Assembly (NCBI GenBank): GCA_963795665.1 | Contig: CAWCIP010000027.1 | Location: forward strand, 228,248 to 292,247 | Direction of reading: 5' to 3' | Source of the DNA: DASUPK01 sp963795665 | GTDB taxonomy: Bacteria; Actinomycetota; Thermoleophilia; Solirubrobacterales; 70-9 | Length of the DNA: 64,000 nucleotides | Shown here: positions 9,201 through 17,499 of the stretch, in pieces | How the letters are laid out: every line of letters begins with the position of its first letter | Position numbering within the stretch: position 1 is the stretch's first letter | Notes under the pieces: generated by a model | The model's input: the letters and a program-made list of their open reading frames with translations, nothing else | Database searches by the model: none | Told to the model about the DNA's origin: nothing | Made by a program: the position numbers and the translations under genes

Positions 9201-10148
9201 ATGACCATCGAACTCGGCAGACTGAAGCCGGTCCCCCCACGGTCCGTGTGGGCGCACGAGGCGCTGAACTTCACGCCATGGCTTCTCGACAACGTCGATG
9301 TCTTGTCAGACCTTTTGGGTATGGACCTAGCACTCGAGCAGGCGGAGCATCCAGTCGGCGGCTTTGCGCTCGACCTGTACGGTCACGACCTCACAACAGG
9401 GCGAGCCATCATTGTCGAGAACCAGCTCGAGTCTTCTGACCACACCCATCTAGGTCAGATCCTCACATACGCGGCGGGCACTAACCCCGAAACAATCGTG
9501 TGGATAGCAACCAGTTTCAGGTCAGAGCATCGGGCGGCAATCGACTGGCTTAACGAACGCACCGACGAAAGCACACGCTTCTTCGCTGTCGAGATTCAAG
9601 TCGTTCGGATAGGTGACTCATCGCCGGCACCTGCGTTCAAGCTGGTGGCTCAACCCAACGACTGGGGCAAGCAGGTCAAGGCGTCAACAGCTTCAGGGGA
9701 GGGATCCGAGAAGGGACTGAGGTACTGGGAGTTCTGGGAGCGGTTCCTGGCAGCTGTCCATGCCAATCACCCAACTTGGACCCGCGCGCGGACTGCCACC
9801 CGGAATTCGTGGTTGGACCTATCGCTGGGCTCCGGAGCGGCGGTACTGGCATCGACGTTCACCCGCCGAAGCCTCAGCGCCTGGATCTATTTCGGCTCCA
9901 CCGATGAGTCGGCGAACCGTGCGCGCTTCGACCAACTGAGGCAAGCCCAGGAGCAGTTCGAGACGGCACTGGGAGAGCCAGCCGTCTGGGACGAGATGGC
10001 TGGCAAGAAGGCGGCTCGGGTCGGCGTCGAGTCTGACTACTCCTCCGTAATGGAGGTTGAAAAATGGCCAGAAATGATCGCGTGGCTGGTCAACGCTCAC
10101 CAGCGACTTCATGCGGCTCTCCAAGCGGTAGGCGGGGTCCCGGTCTGA
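9201..10148 (+). CDS. DUF4268-type protein with PD-(D/E)xK nuclease-like N-terminus
   Basis: 315 residues from ATG 9201. The N-terminal half has the pattern FALDLYGHDLTTGRAIIVENQLE, an Asp followed by Glu-x-Gln as in PD-(D/E)xK nuclease-like folds, then HTHLGQILTYAAGTNPETIVWIA. The C-terminal half (from about residue 170, LRYWEFWERFLAAVH) resembles DUF4268. Proteins of this build are common next to mobile elements and are suspected restriction- or defence-related nucleases, but no activity is established. It sits immediately after the IS and its extra end repeat, with no operon partner. Confidence 0.75.
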   Translation: MTIELGRLKPVPPRSVWAHEALNFTPWLLDNVDVLSDLLGMDLALEQAEHPVGGFALDLYGHDLTTGRAIIVENQLESSDHTHLGQILTYAAGTNPETIVWIATSFRSEHRAAIDWLNERTDESTRFFAVEIQVVRIGDSSPAPAFKLVAQPNDWGKQVKASTASGEGSEKGLRYWEFWERFLAAVHANHPTWTRARTATRNSWLDLSLGSGAAVLASTFTRRSLSAWIYFGSTDESANRARFDQLRQAQEQFETALGEPAVWDEMAGKKAARVGVESDYSSVMEVEKWPEMIAWLVNAHQRLHAALQAVGGVPV

Positions 10149-10930
10149 GGCTATTGAGCGAAGTTGCTGGTGTGGACGGGCGATGTGCGCGTGGCCAAGC
10201 TGCCGCCTCGAATCAACCAGCCGGACTACGCCCCGTCATGGCGACCGCGCAGGCCATGTCCTGGGCACCGCCGAGTACCAGGGGCGTGCGTCGGCATGAA
10301 CTTGTCGCACCGGTGAGCCTCCCTTCTTTGACCCGCCCATGAGCTTCTCGAACCCGGCCGGGTACACGACGTTTACCCACGTACGCGTCCCATCCCGGCC
10401 GAATGTCCCAATCAAGAAGGGAGCACTCTCGTGGTCGTGATCCCGGCGCCGCCCGGATCGCAGGTCGCAAGCTACAGCGCCGATGAGGACGGAGGGCGAC
10501 AGGTGATCTGGCGGTCAATTTGCGCCGTCATTCTGTCCGAGCGCCGGGACAACGCCGGACAACTCACCCATGCCGTCCCGACGACGGCAGGTCCGATCGT
10601 GGAGTGCCCGGGTACTGCGCGGGTGCACTGGGGAGAAGCCACCCCCTGACATGACCCGGGGCAGATTCCACGGACCCCCGGCCTGTACGGCACACGGGCA
10701 ACGGCGCGGGTCGCTCGAGGAAGCGTGCGGCTGACTCGCTCGCGACGGTGCACGGACGGGTCAACGGCCACCGCCGCCGGCCCGCTTCTGTACACAGGGC
10801 CAGGGCTGGACCAGCCGCCAGCGACTTCGCAGTTCCGCGCGCGACGCACCCGCACATGACCCGACAATACGTCGAGCCGTGGACCGCGAGCGAAGCCGTT
10901 CACCTGCACGGAGCAGCGAGTACATGATCA
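10149..10930 (+). other. 780-bp stretch without a confident gene
   Basis: No frame on either strand shows a recognisable protein. The best candidate is a 72-codon frame at 10431-10649 that starts GTG after AAGAAGGGAG (a reasonable ribosome-binding site, 8-bp spacing), with no recognisable product. Long open frames on the minus strand here are typical GC-rich shadows. The promoter of the LuxR-type gene at 10931 is expected in the last 100 bp, but no clear -35/-10 pair was found. Confidence 0.5.
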
Positions 10931-11560
10931 GTGGAGTCATCGGTCGTCGTTCTGTCCGTCGACATAACGCTGTCCGCCGGAATAGCAGCTTGCCTGTCTG
11001 TTATCGGGTGGTCCGCCCTTCCGCTGGCTGCGCAGGTTGTCCCCGCTTCGGAGCTCGCGTCTGCTGACCGGTCGAGAAAGTTCGTCATCGTCGCAGATGA
11101 GGTCGGTCGCCTTCCAGCCTTTGCGCCCATCAACTCCGGCAACAGCCTCCACGTCATCATCGTCGGTGGCCGTTGCGCTGCATCATCTGTGCTGGCGGCG
11201 CTTGATCACAGTGCCGTGTCGATCGTCGACGGGGACCAGCCGCTACAGGGCCAGGTCCGCGACTTGAACGCGGAGCTGCTCCGGTCATCAACCACGAGAC
11301 CATCCCCAACCACGATCGACGGGCTCCGCTGCCGGGTCGCCGAGGCAGAACGACTGGCGACGTTGACAAAACGGGAGATCCAAGTTCTCGGGGCGTTGAT
11401 GTCAGGCGAAACCGCCTCGGACATCGCCGCAGCGCATGTTTTGTCCCTGCCCACCGTCCGAACCCACATCCGTGCGGTCCTGCGCAAGCTGGGGGTGCAA
11501 TCGCAGTTGGCCGCCGTTGCCCTCGCCCACCGCTCGCGGTACCAAACTCATCAACTTTGA
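10931..11560 (+). CDS. LuxR-family transcriptional regulator (degenerate receiver plus HTH)
   Basis: 209 residues from GTG 10931. The C-terminal about 65 residues are a classic LuxR/FixJ helix-turn-helix: LTKREIQVLGALMSGETAS, then DIAAAHVLSLPTVRTHIRAV and LRKLGVQSQ. The N-terminal 130 residues look like a receiver-type alpha/beta domain (VVVLSVDITLSAGIAAC, HVIIVGGRCAA) but lack the acidic pocket and phospho-acceptor Asp of a normal response regulator, so activation is probably not by simple phosphorylation. It stands about 250 bp upstream of three co-directional unknown genes and may control them. Confidence 0.8.
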   Translation: MESSVVVLSVDITLSAGIAACLSVIGWSALPLAAQVVPASELASADRSRKFVIVADEVGRLPAFAPINSGNSLHVIIVGGRCAASSVLAALDHSAVSIVDGDQPLQGQVRDLNAELLRSSTTRPSPTTIDGLRCRVAEAERLATLTKREIQVLGALMSGETASDIAAAHVLSLPTVRTHIRAVLRKLGVQSQLAAVALAHRSRYQTHQL

Positions 11561-11809
11561 CGATTCACCACCCGTCACAGGCAAGTCACACTTAGTGCTG
11601 CGCGCGTGACCATTCAGCGATACAACCCCTCATTGTGTGACCACCACGCGAGGTAGAACTCGGACCGCCGCTGCTCCGAGCGGAGCTATGGCTGTGCCAC
11701 TCATGTTGTGTCTGCATGCGGAACAAGACCAGGCATCACAGCAATCTCCTGCTTCTCCGATGCGCCCGCCGGTGACCTCCGTCGCCGTTCCCGACCACCA
11801 GGAGTCCAC

Positions 11810-12037
11810 ATGACCAATCCTGAAACGCATAATGCCGGAACACAGTCGCCCGCAGATTGCGCAGAATGTGAAGACGCCTCTGCAATTCCGTCCGAAAGCC
11901 TCGGAGTCGCCGGCACCTGTTACTCCGGCAGGAATTGCACGGGCAAAGTTCTCAATCACAAAGACGCGCACAACTGCAAGCTCAGCGGTGGCAAGAGCTG
12001 GTTGAGCCCTGTCACTGGTCAATGTCACTCTCTTTGA
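11810..12037 (+). CDS. Small Cys-rich protein, 75 aa
   Basis: ATG 11810 follows CAGGAGTCC, a good ribosome-binding site. The product has six cysteines: a CAEC pair at about residues 17-20, then TCYSGRNC, NCKLSGGKSW and a final Cys three residues from the end. Such spacing suggests a metal-binding or disulfide-stabilised peptide. There is no signal peptide. A double-Gly-type leader is not evident, although SESLGVAG lies just before the Cys-rich part and could be a processing region. It is followed 46 bp later by a 441-residue gene and is less GC-rich than the rest of the window. Unknown function; a small secreted or bacteriocin-like product is only a possibility. Confidence 0.55.
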   Translation: MTNPETHNAGTQSPADCAECEDASAIPSESLGVAGTCYSGRNCTGKVLNHKDAHNCKLSGGKSWLSPVTGQCHSL

Positions 12038-12083
12038 TGAGCTGTCCGCGTCGTCCCACCAACAATCCAATGAAGGAGCAGTC

Positions 12084-13409
12084 ATGACGGATCTCGATCG
12101 AACCAGTCCGATTTATGCGCGACCGCTCACCACATCGCTCGATAGCGCCCATGATGTAAACGCAGTGGCCGATCAGTACACCCAGAGCGCTTGGTCAATA
12201 CTTTATGGAGCACTGGTGAAAGGATATGGTGTCTCACCGGAAACTTTCCAGCTCACATATCCCTATCAGGCCTGGAACTGGGATACCCAAAACCTCGGGT
12301 ACATCGCGCCGGCGCAGTACGACACCCTGTCAGTGATGCCCGAATGGAGCGCTGTCGGCAAGTACGTATCGACGGGAAGTCGTTTCAACGACCAATACGC
12401 GGCGTTCCTCAACGTTATCTCACCTGATACCAGCGATCCAGCTCTGCAGAAGAAGATCGACGGATTGAAAAATCATCTCAATGAAGACACGAACACGTAC
12501 GATCGAACCTATCAGCAGGCCACCGCCGCCTATTCGAAGGATACTAACCCGCAGAAGCCGGCATCCTTCACGAAGTGGTTGGGCACCATGGCGGGACGGT
12601 CCTGGCAGACCAAGCTCAATGCCTATCAGAAGGCAATGGAGCAATCATCTGCAAACTACGCCGCGGCGGTGGCTGAGGCGAAGACGCCGAATCTTTCCGA
12701 CGCGCTGGAAGCATACGGTGACGATGATTACTGGTCGCAGTTGAACGACCCCAACCTGTCGGCGATGCCGAAGGTGCCCAACTGGTCGACGCCCATCACC
12801 GCAACGGACTGGGCGGATCGGGCGGCCAACGGAGACGTCGCGGGGGGAGGCATTGACATCTCAAACTCGGACGCTGCGTTCGACATGTCCGACACCTGGG
12901 CGGGCGGCAGTGCGAATGTGGGCAACTGGTTCTGGCAGGTCAAGGTGAAAGGATCCTGGGAACGAATCAAAGCGTTCGAATCCGACGCGACATTGAGCGC
13001 GTCGGTGCAGTTTGAGGGCATCCAGGAGATTGCGATACAACCTTCGCCTTGGTACTTGGGCGTGAGCGCTCTGGCGGACGGCCCTTACATTCGCGGATAC
13101 TCGAAGAACGGAAAGGACGGCACCAAGGCAGTCTTCGGTAAGGACGGGTTCCTGCCGGTTGTGAAGACTGGCATGTACGTCGTCTATCGTCCGTCCTTTT
13201 CCATCCGCGTGTCAAAGGCCACGTTTGCTTCGTTCAGGCAGGCTTTCGAAGCATCCACGGCAATCCAGGTCGGTCCCTTCACGTTCACGGCGAAGGGCGG
13301 AAGCGATCAGCAGGACTGGACGGCCGATGAGTCCGGACTCAGTTTCACCGGTACGACGGACTCGACCGAGCCGTTCATTCTCGGCTTCTCGCTGAAGCAG
13401 CTTCCGTGA
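12084..13409 (+). CDS. Hypothetical 441-aa two-domain protein (helical N-terminus, beta-rich C-terminus)
   Basis: The start ATG 12084 has a strong AAGGAG site. Residues about 20-210 look alpha-helical and Gln/Ala-rich (KKIDGLKNHLNEDTNTYDR, then a second long helix). Residues about 250-441 alternate in a beta-strand pattern (GNWFWQVKVKGSW, SVQFEGIQEIAIQPSPWYLG, MYVVYRPSFSIRV, EPFILGFSLKQLP), reminiscent of secreted or pore-forming beta-sandwich domains. No signal peptide or Cys is seen. Codon use is clearly less GC-biased than in neighbouring genes, which suggests transfer. I do not recognise the family. Confidence 0.65.
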   Translation: MTDLDRTSPIYARPLTTSLDSAHDVNAVADQYTQSAWSILYGALVKGYGVSPETFQLTYPYQAWNWDTQNLGYIAPAQYDTLSVMPEWSAVGKYVSTGSRFNDQYAAFLNVISPDTSDPALQKKIDGLKNHLNEDTNTYDRTYQQATAAYSKDTNPQKPASFTKWLGTMAGRSWQTKLNAYQKAMEQSSANYAAAVAEAKTPNLSDALEAYGDDDYWSQLNDPNLSAMPKVPNWSTPITATDWADRAANGDVAGGGIDISNSDAAFDMSDTWAGGSANVGNWFWQVKVKGSWERIKAFESDATLSASVQFEGIQEIAIQPSPWYLGVSALADGPYIRGYSKNGKDGTKAVFGKDGFLPVVKTGMYVVYRPSFSIRVSKATFASFRQAFEASTAIQVGPFTFTAKGGSDQQDWTADESGLSFTGTTDSTEPFILGFSLKQLP

Positions 13410-13527
13410 ATCTAGCCCTCGGGTGCCTGTGACCGAGGATCGCAATGTAGTGAGGGTGGGCACCCTAAGGGAGCAGTCGTTCCAATGTCCCAGCTCCACC
13501 GCGAAATCGCGCTGAAAGGACATCAAG

Positions 13528-13836
13528 ATGACTCCTCAACATGTTACTGACGCCGACCTGTACAGGGCAGACCCGCAAGCACCGCGCAAGCGGAGGATCG
13601 AGCCGCCTCTTACGGCGACGACAGATGTGACTGTCTTCGCAGAGCCGCCGAATGTCTCTCAACCTTTCACCTTGTCCGAGTTCAGTAAGGAGCACCACGA
13701 TTGCTTCGTGGTGAACAATATGTACTGGATGAAAGGACAGGGTGAGGACGGAACCCGCGTCTGGCTGCTGCAACTCAAATCTGCCCGCTTCGTCGGCAGA
13801 GATGGTGTGGCACTCGACTTCGACGTGCTTCGCTGA
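13528..13836 (+). CDS. Hypothetical 102-aa protein downstream of the 441-aa gene
   Basis: ATG 13528 follows GAAAGGACATCAAG. The product has a Pro/Arg-rich first 30 residues and a compact C-terminal part beginning around FSKEHHDCFVVNNMYWMKGQ and ending in VALDFDVLR. No known domain. It shares the lower GC and the spacing style of the two genes before it, and the three probably form one transcript. It could be a partner, chaperone or immunity protein for the 441-residue product; this is conjecture. Confidence 0.55.
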   Translation: MTPQHVTDADLYRADPQAPRKRRIEPPLTATTDVTVFAEPPNVSQPFTLSEFSKEHHDCFVVNNMYWMKGQGEDGTRVWLLQLKSARFVGRDGVALDFDVLR

Positions 13837-13859
13837 GACCACGGCCTGCTCCATGCCCG

Positions 13860-14010
13860 GCCAGTTCGCAATTGTGAGCGGTGTCATGCAAGCCGGGTAG
13901 TCACACGTGGGACGGCACTGTTCGCTGCAGTAGTGGTCTCGAGGGCGGGGTCGTGCCGGGACACTGAAGGGTATTTGGCATGTCCGACAGGGGACCGTCT
14001 TGCTGCTCAT
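13860..14010 (-). pseudogene. Fragment of a Cys-rich zinc-finger protein
   Basis: Read from ATG 14010 on the minus strand, the first 50 residues contain CRTCQIPFSVPARPRPRDHY, CSEQC and a further CDYPAC, the spaced Cys pairs seen at the N-terminus of some HNH or recombination endonucleases of actinobacterial phages. Downstream the frame runs antisense into the 13528-13836 gene and loses all domain character, so this looks like a truncated remnant. Confidence is limited because the fragment is short. Confidence 0.4.
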
Positions 14011-14211
14011 CACCCAAAGATCGCACGAACGTTCGAGACACGCCCGGGCATGGTGCACTGGGCGCGTCGGGCCTTGGGGTCGAGCTTGTGGATCACCACA
14101 ATCCCTTCCACGGGTCACCAGGGTTCCGTTCACCTCCGATGCCGCCATCCTCGCCAGCCGGTTTGCGCCTGACACGAAGAAGGTGGAGCGCACCCGCCTG
14201 GTGTGCCGCGA

Positions 14212-14577
14212 TCAGTGCGATACCAGCTGCGAGACACGGCCTTTGGTGACGCCGAGAACGGCGGCAGTGTCAGCGACGGATAGGCCGGCCTGTCGGAGTT
14301 GAGTCACGAGGTCACGCAGGGCCTTTGCTGCTTCTTGCTGCGCATTCTGTGCTTGTTGTGTCTGCGCGCGCACGGCTAGGACAAGATCCTCCATGCCGCC
14401 GAGGTCTGGTCGAATAGTGACCTCAGCGGTTTCGGCGTCGGGCATGTCATCAGCGGCTAGGTAGTCACGGACCATTGCTTCGGCGTCGGACAGCAGGCGG
14501 GATTGGGTGACTCCAATCCCGTCGATGTGGAGTTCCCAACCGTGTTCCCACCGTTTGGCGGTGACGGTGTACGCCAT
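14212..14577 (-). CDS. hicB: HicB-like antitoxin with C-terminal HTH
   Basis: ATG 14577 overlaps the stop of the upstream toxin gene by one base (TGATG), so the pair is translationally coupled; an ATG at 14586 is an alternative. Residues 1-60 (MAYTVTAKRWEHGWELHIDG, then QSRLLSDAEAMVRDYLAAD) have the HicB degenerate RNase H-like layout. A helical linker (about 60-95, Gln/Ala-rich) leads to a C-terminal helix-turn-helix, LSVADTAAVLGVTKGRVSQL, which would bind the module's own promoter. It neutralises the HicA RNase and represses the operon. Confidence 0.8.
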   Translation of the reverse strand: MAYTVTAKRWEHGWELHIDGIGVTQSRLLSDAEAMVRDYLAADDMPDAETAEVTIRPDLGGMEDLVLAVRAQTQQAQNAQQEAAKALRDLVTQLRQAGLSVADTAAVLGVTKGRVSQLVSH

Positions 14578-14789
14578 CACACCCATCCCTGCGGTAAGCA
14601 GTCCATCCGGTCATGGATGTCCTTGATGACACCGGGGCTGATGTCTCGGTGGCGGGGGAGGTTCGCGGTGTGCCGCCCGCATGGGCACCGCCACTTCTCG
14701 TGGCTGCCTCGCCCGCTGTTCGCGACGGGCGTGCAGCCGGCGGCGTGCAGTGCTGCGACGACTTGCTGGCGTTTCTTCCCTGCAACCAT
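14577..14789 (-). CDS. hicA: HicA-type mRNA interferase toxin
   Basis: 70 residues, the usual HicA length. The double-stranded RNA-binding-like fold is recognised from VAALHAAGCTPVANSGRGSH, with the catalytic His in GRGSHEKW, and from the final helix ISPGVIKDIHDRM. It cleaves mRNA when not held by HicB. Gene order toxin-antitoxin with overlap is typical of hicAB. A dyad operator lies about 120 bp upstream at 14908-14923 and is shared with the divergent gene. Confidence 0.85.
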   Translation of the reverse strand: MVAGKKRQQVVAALHAAGCTPVANSGRGSHEKWRCPCGRHTANLPRHRDISPGVIKDIHDRMDCLPQGWV

Positions 14790-14907
14790 GAAGGTAGTTT
14801 ACGGGGCCTAAACCGTCAACGTCAAGGGGGGGTAGACGGAACGCGAAGAGCCTGTCGTCCCTGGTTACCTCGTGCGATAGAGGCGATCGCACGAAACTCG
14901 TCACACA

Positions 14908-14923
14908 ACCGTATTACCGGTAT
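14908..14923 (+). promoter_or_regulatory. Dyad operator, copy 1 (ACCG-TATTAC-CGGT)
   Basis: ACCGTATTACCGGTAT between the divergent hicA and the HTH gene. The arms ACCG/CGGT flank the invariant TATTAC core found in all seven copies in this window. Confidence 0.75.
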
Positions 14924-14956
14924 GTAGGAGTCTTTCCGCCTCAACGCTGCGCGCCA

Positions 14957-15811
14957 ATGTGCTCCGAAGTAGCGGCTGCGTCGCGCGGCCGCAGCAACGG
15001 AGTTTCAGCAAACGCGCGGTCGAACGGTTGCATGGCCAGCACGATGACACGGGCCGACCGGTCTCAGCACGCCCCACCGCAATTGACGGATAGCATCCGC
15101 AAGCGGATCATATCTGTCATGGGAACCACGATGACGACAGCAGAGGCCGGCGACCTGCTCCGAGTGTCTCGTCATCAGGTCGCAGCCTTGGCGCGCACCG
15201 GTGAGCTCGAGATTGTTGGCCGTGTCGGCAACTCAATCATCCTCGACGCCGCGAGCGTGCACCGCGTCGCGCAGCAGGAGCACCGGCGTGGACGACCCTG
15301 GGACACGCCGACCGCCTGGGCCGCTGTCGATCTCTTGAATGGCCGGGACACACCCTGGGTCGGCGGCTCTCAGCGGTCGAGGTTGCGCTCGGCGTTGCGA
15401 GGCCTCCAGCCGAAGCACTTGGTGTCGATGGCCCGTCGGCGTGCGTCCGACCGTCGCTTTCGAGCGTCCCGCTCGTTCCTACCTGACATACAGGAGGCTC
15501 TGGTGCCGTCAGGCATCGCCGACATCGCCAGGCTGGAAGTCGATGTCAACCTCTCCGAGGATCACGGTCGGGTGGAGGGGTACACCGACCCCAACGGAGT
15601 GGCCGACATCGTCGAGAGCTTCTTACTCTTTCCCGATCCCGGTGGAAACGTCCTGATCCACGAGGCGGCGTTCAGCAAGGGTCTGAGCCGCGGGCCCTCT
15701 ACGGCGTTGACCGCATTGGACCTCGCCAGTTCCCTCGACGTACGCGAAAGGTCAGTCGGGCTGAGGGTGCTTGATCGACTGTTGGCTATTCATCGATCGG
15801 CGCCCCGTTGA
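14957..15811 (+). CDS. DNA-binding protein with excisionase/MerR-like HTH
   Basis: A helix-turn-helix lies at about residues 58-105: MTTAEAGDLLRVSRHQVAAL, a short wing and ILDAASVHRVAQQEHRRG, the layout of excisionase-family and AbiEi-like N-terminal domains. The remaining 170 residues form an uncharacterised alpha/beta domain. The start is uncertain: ATG 14957 sits 33 bp after operator copy 1, matching the operator-to-start spacing of two other copies, while ATG 15032 and ATG 15119 are alternatives. No AbiEii-type toxin follows. It could be the regulator of the seven-site regulon, being autoregulated by copy 1, but this is inference. Confidence 0.65.
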   Translation: MCSEVAAASRGRSNGVSANARSNGCMASTMTRADRSQHAPPQLTDSIRKRIISVMGTTMTTAEAGDLLRVSRHQVAALARTGELEIVGRVGNSIILDAASVHRVAQQEHRRGRPWDTPTAWAAVDLLNGRDTPWVGGSQRSRLRSALRGLQPKHLVSMARRRASDRRFRASRSFLPDIQEALVPSGIADIARLEVDVNLSEDHGRVEGYTDPNGVADIVESFLLFPDPGGNVLIHEAAFSKGLSRGPSTALTALDLASSLDVRERSVGLRVLDRLLAIHRSAPR

Positions 15812-15888
15812 GCGCCCACGTTGCTGACAGGCCGTTACGCCGCTAGTGCGACAGTCCCCTGGTCACCGTCGTCGGATTAGGTGGTTGA

Positions 15889-17154
15889 TCAGCCCGGTGG
15901 TTGGTTCAGTTGGAGTGCCGTGGTGGCGCCGGCCCGTCGGAGCTCGGTCAGGGATAGCAGTGGTGTCTCGGCGCCGGCGCGGGCTTGCTCGTAGTGGGCC
16001 AAGATGTACGGCCCAAAGATTGGGACGGTCAGGCTGATGTGACCACGCTGCGGTGCGTAGATGTCGCCTTCGCGGATGAGGTCTTGCCGGATCCAGGACA
16101 GTTCTTGGGCGCTGCGGCGAAGGGTGTTGGCGATGGCCCTGGTGGTGGATTTGCCGCCCTGCGCGGCCAGCGCGGCAAGGTATTCCATTTGGCGGTCGGT
16201 CATTCGATCCCAGCGGGGACCGAGGGTTCGCCGATTGAGGTCGGCCTCGATGCGGGGGAGCGCGCGGGCGACATCCTCTGCGGTGATGGTGTTCGGGCCG
16301 GTTGCGGCACCCCATACCGTATGGGCGAACTGTTGCAGATGAGCTGGGTAACCCTCGCTTGCCGCGACGACTGCGCTGGCGGCCTCTGGCTGCCAGCTGA
16401 CGCCTGCCCTGCGAGCCGGTTCCACGATGGCGTAGGTCGCGTCGGCCGTTGGCAGGGTCACGGACAGCTGCTCGAGGAGGAACAGGCGGTCCGGGTGGGT
16501 GACGCCGGCTGCCCGGAGCACCTCGGGCGTGTGGGGCAGGCCGGTGCCGGCAAACACAACCGCCGACCGGGGATAGTCGACGTTGAGCCGTTGCAGGGTT
16601 GCGGCCAGCAAAGCCAGGTCAGCGGCGGACGCAACCTGAACCTCGTCGACGGTGATCAGCAGACCGCCATTGGGCGCATCCTTACGAACTTCGGACGCCA
16701 ATCGATCCATCGCCGCGGCCAGGGTGCCGGGGTCGAGGACGCTGCTGGCCGCGCGCTGGTGGTGTGTGGTCAGACTGGCACTGACGCCAGCGACGCCGAC
16801 ACTGATGCCGGCCATCCGCTCGAACGCGGCTCTGGCCCGTGTCCACGGCCCGGCTTGATCCGCGATCATCCGTTCGGCACGTTGCAGGAGGGACTCCACC
16901 AGGCCGGCGTGGCCGGCGACGGCCTGCAGGTTGACGACTTCGAACCCGGCCTGCGCGGCCAGAGCACCGTACGTGCTCAACGTGACGGTCTTCCCGACGC
17001 CGCGGGGCCCGATCAGGATGACGTCCTGGGCCCGAACCCGTCCGACGGTGACGACTTCGTTCAACCCCAGGCTCAGTTGGTGCAGCACTTCGTCGCGACC
17101 AGCCAGGACGGGTGGCAAGGTCCCGGCGCCCGGTGTGTACATACTGTGCCGCAC
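15889..17154 (-). CDS. AAA+/STAND-type ATPase with C-terminal winged helix
   Basis: 421 residues from ATG 17154. Walker A is ILIGPRGVGKTVTL (about residues 46-59) and Walker B is GGLLITVDEVQ, followed by a sensor-like VVFAGTGLP. The C-terminal third (WDRMTDRQMEYLAALAAQGG, TTRAIANTLRRSAQ) looks like a winged-helix DNA-binding domain, so the whole resembles Orc1/Cdc6-like ATPases often found on integrated elements. Two phased dyads (17162-17205) and operator copy 2 (17255-17277) lie upstream. Likely roles are replication or partition of the element, or NTP-dependent regulation; not decidable from sequence. Confidence 0.75.
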   Translation of the reverse strand: MRHSMYTPGAGTLPPVLAGRDEVLHQLSLGLNEVVTVGRVRAQDVILIGPRGVGKTVTLSTYGALAAQAGFEVVNLQAVAGHAGLVESLLQRAERMIADQAGPWTRARAAFERMAGISVGVAGVSASLTTHHQRAASSVLDPGTLAAAMDRLASEVRKDAPNGGLLITVDEVQVASAADLALLAATLQRLNVDYPRSAVVFAGTGLPHTPEVLRAAGVTHPDRLFLLEQLSVTLPTADATYAIVEPARRAGVSWQPEAASAVVAASEGYPAHLQQFAHTVWGAATGPNTITAEDVARALPRIEADLNRRTLGPRWDRMTDRQMEYLAALAAQGGKSTTRAIANTLRRSAQELSWIRQDLIREGDIYAPQRGHISLTVPIFGPYILAHYEQARAGAETPLLSLTELRRAGATTALQLNQPPG

Positions 17155-17161
17155 GGCGACT

Positions 17162-17205
17162 CCTATACTGGCCTATACAACTCGCTGTGTATAGGCGAGT
17201 ATAGG
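17162..17205. promoter_or_regulatory. Two phased CCTATAC/GTATAGG inverted repeats in front of the ATPase gene
   Basis: CCTATAC occurs at 17162-17168 and 17172-17178 and its reverse complement GTATAGG at 17189-17195 and 17199-17205. Copies in each arm are exactly 10 bp apart, about one helical turn, giving a symmetric four-half-site operator 8 bp upstream of the ATPase start. Autoregulation by the ATPase's winged helix is a reasonable guess. Confidence 0.7.
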
Positions 17206-17254
17206 CCATCAACGATTCGTTGGAGCCGGTGTCCCGAGCACCAACAGGAAGCGG

Positions 17255-17277
17255 GATTACCGTATTACCGGGGTAAT
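17255..17277 (+). promoter_or_regulatory. Dyad operator, copy 2 (imperfect)
   Basis: ATTACCGTATTACCGGGGTAATA: the TACCG-TATTAC-CGG core is kept, with two extra G before the right arm. It is about 100 bp upstream of the ATPase start on the minus strand. Confidence 0.65.
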
Positions 17278-17455
17278 AGCGAGCTGTGCTTGACTCGTGT
17301 TGGCTATGCGAATCTGCACCCGGTAGCGGATCTTCCCGCCAACCGCGTCGCCGGTGTCTTATCGAATTTAGGTGGCTTTACGAAAGGCAAATAAAGTCCT
17401 AAGGGCTAGGCCGTCGCCGGACAAAAAACGAACCCACGCCTGGGTCTCTCCTGAC

Positions 17456-17473
17456 ATACCGTATTACCGGTAT
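17456..17473 (+). promoter_or_regulatory. Dyad operator, copy 3 (best match)
   Basis: ATACCGTATTACCGGTAT has perfect 6-bp arms around TATTAC. It ends 26 bp before the GTG (35 bp before the ATG) of the HNH gene; the leader reads CATCGTGCTGGCCATG, nearly identical to the sequence after copy 4. Confidence 0.8.
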
Positions 17474-17499
17474 CTATCAGCCGTCGGGTAGCTGCCATC

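Noticed and set aside
13465..14193. 242-codon minus-strand frame as a whole gene
   Set aside because: Only about 50 residues (13860-14010) look like protein; the rest is antisense to the 102-aa gene. Kept only as a fragment.
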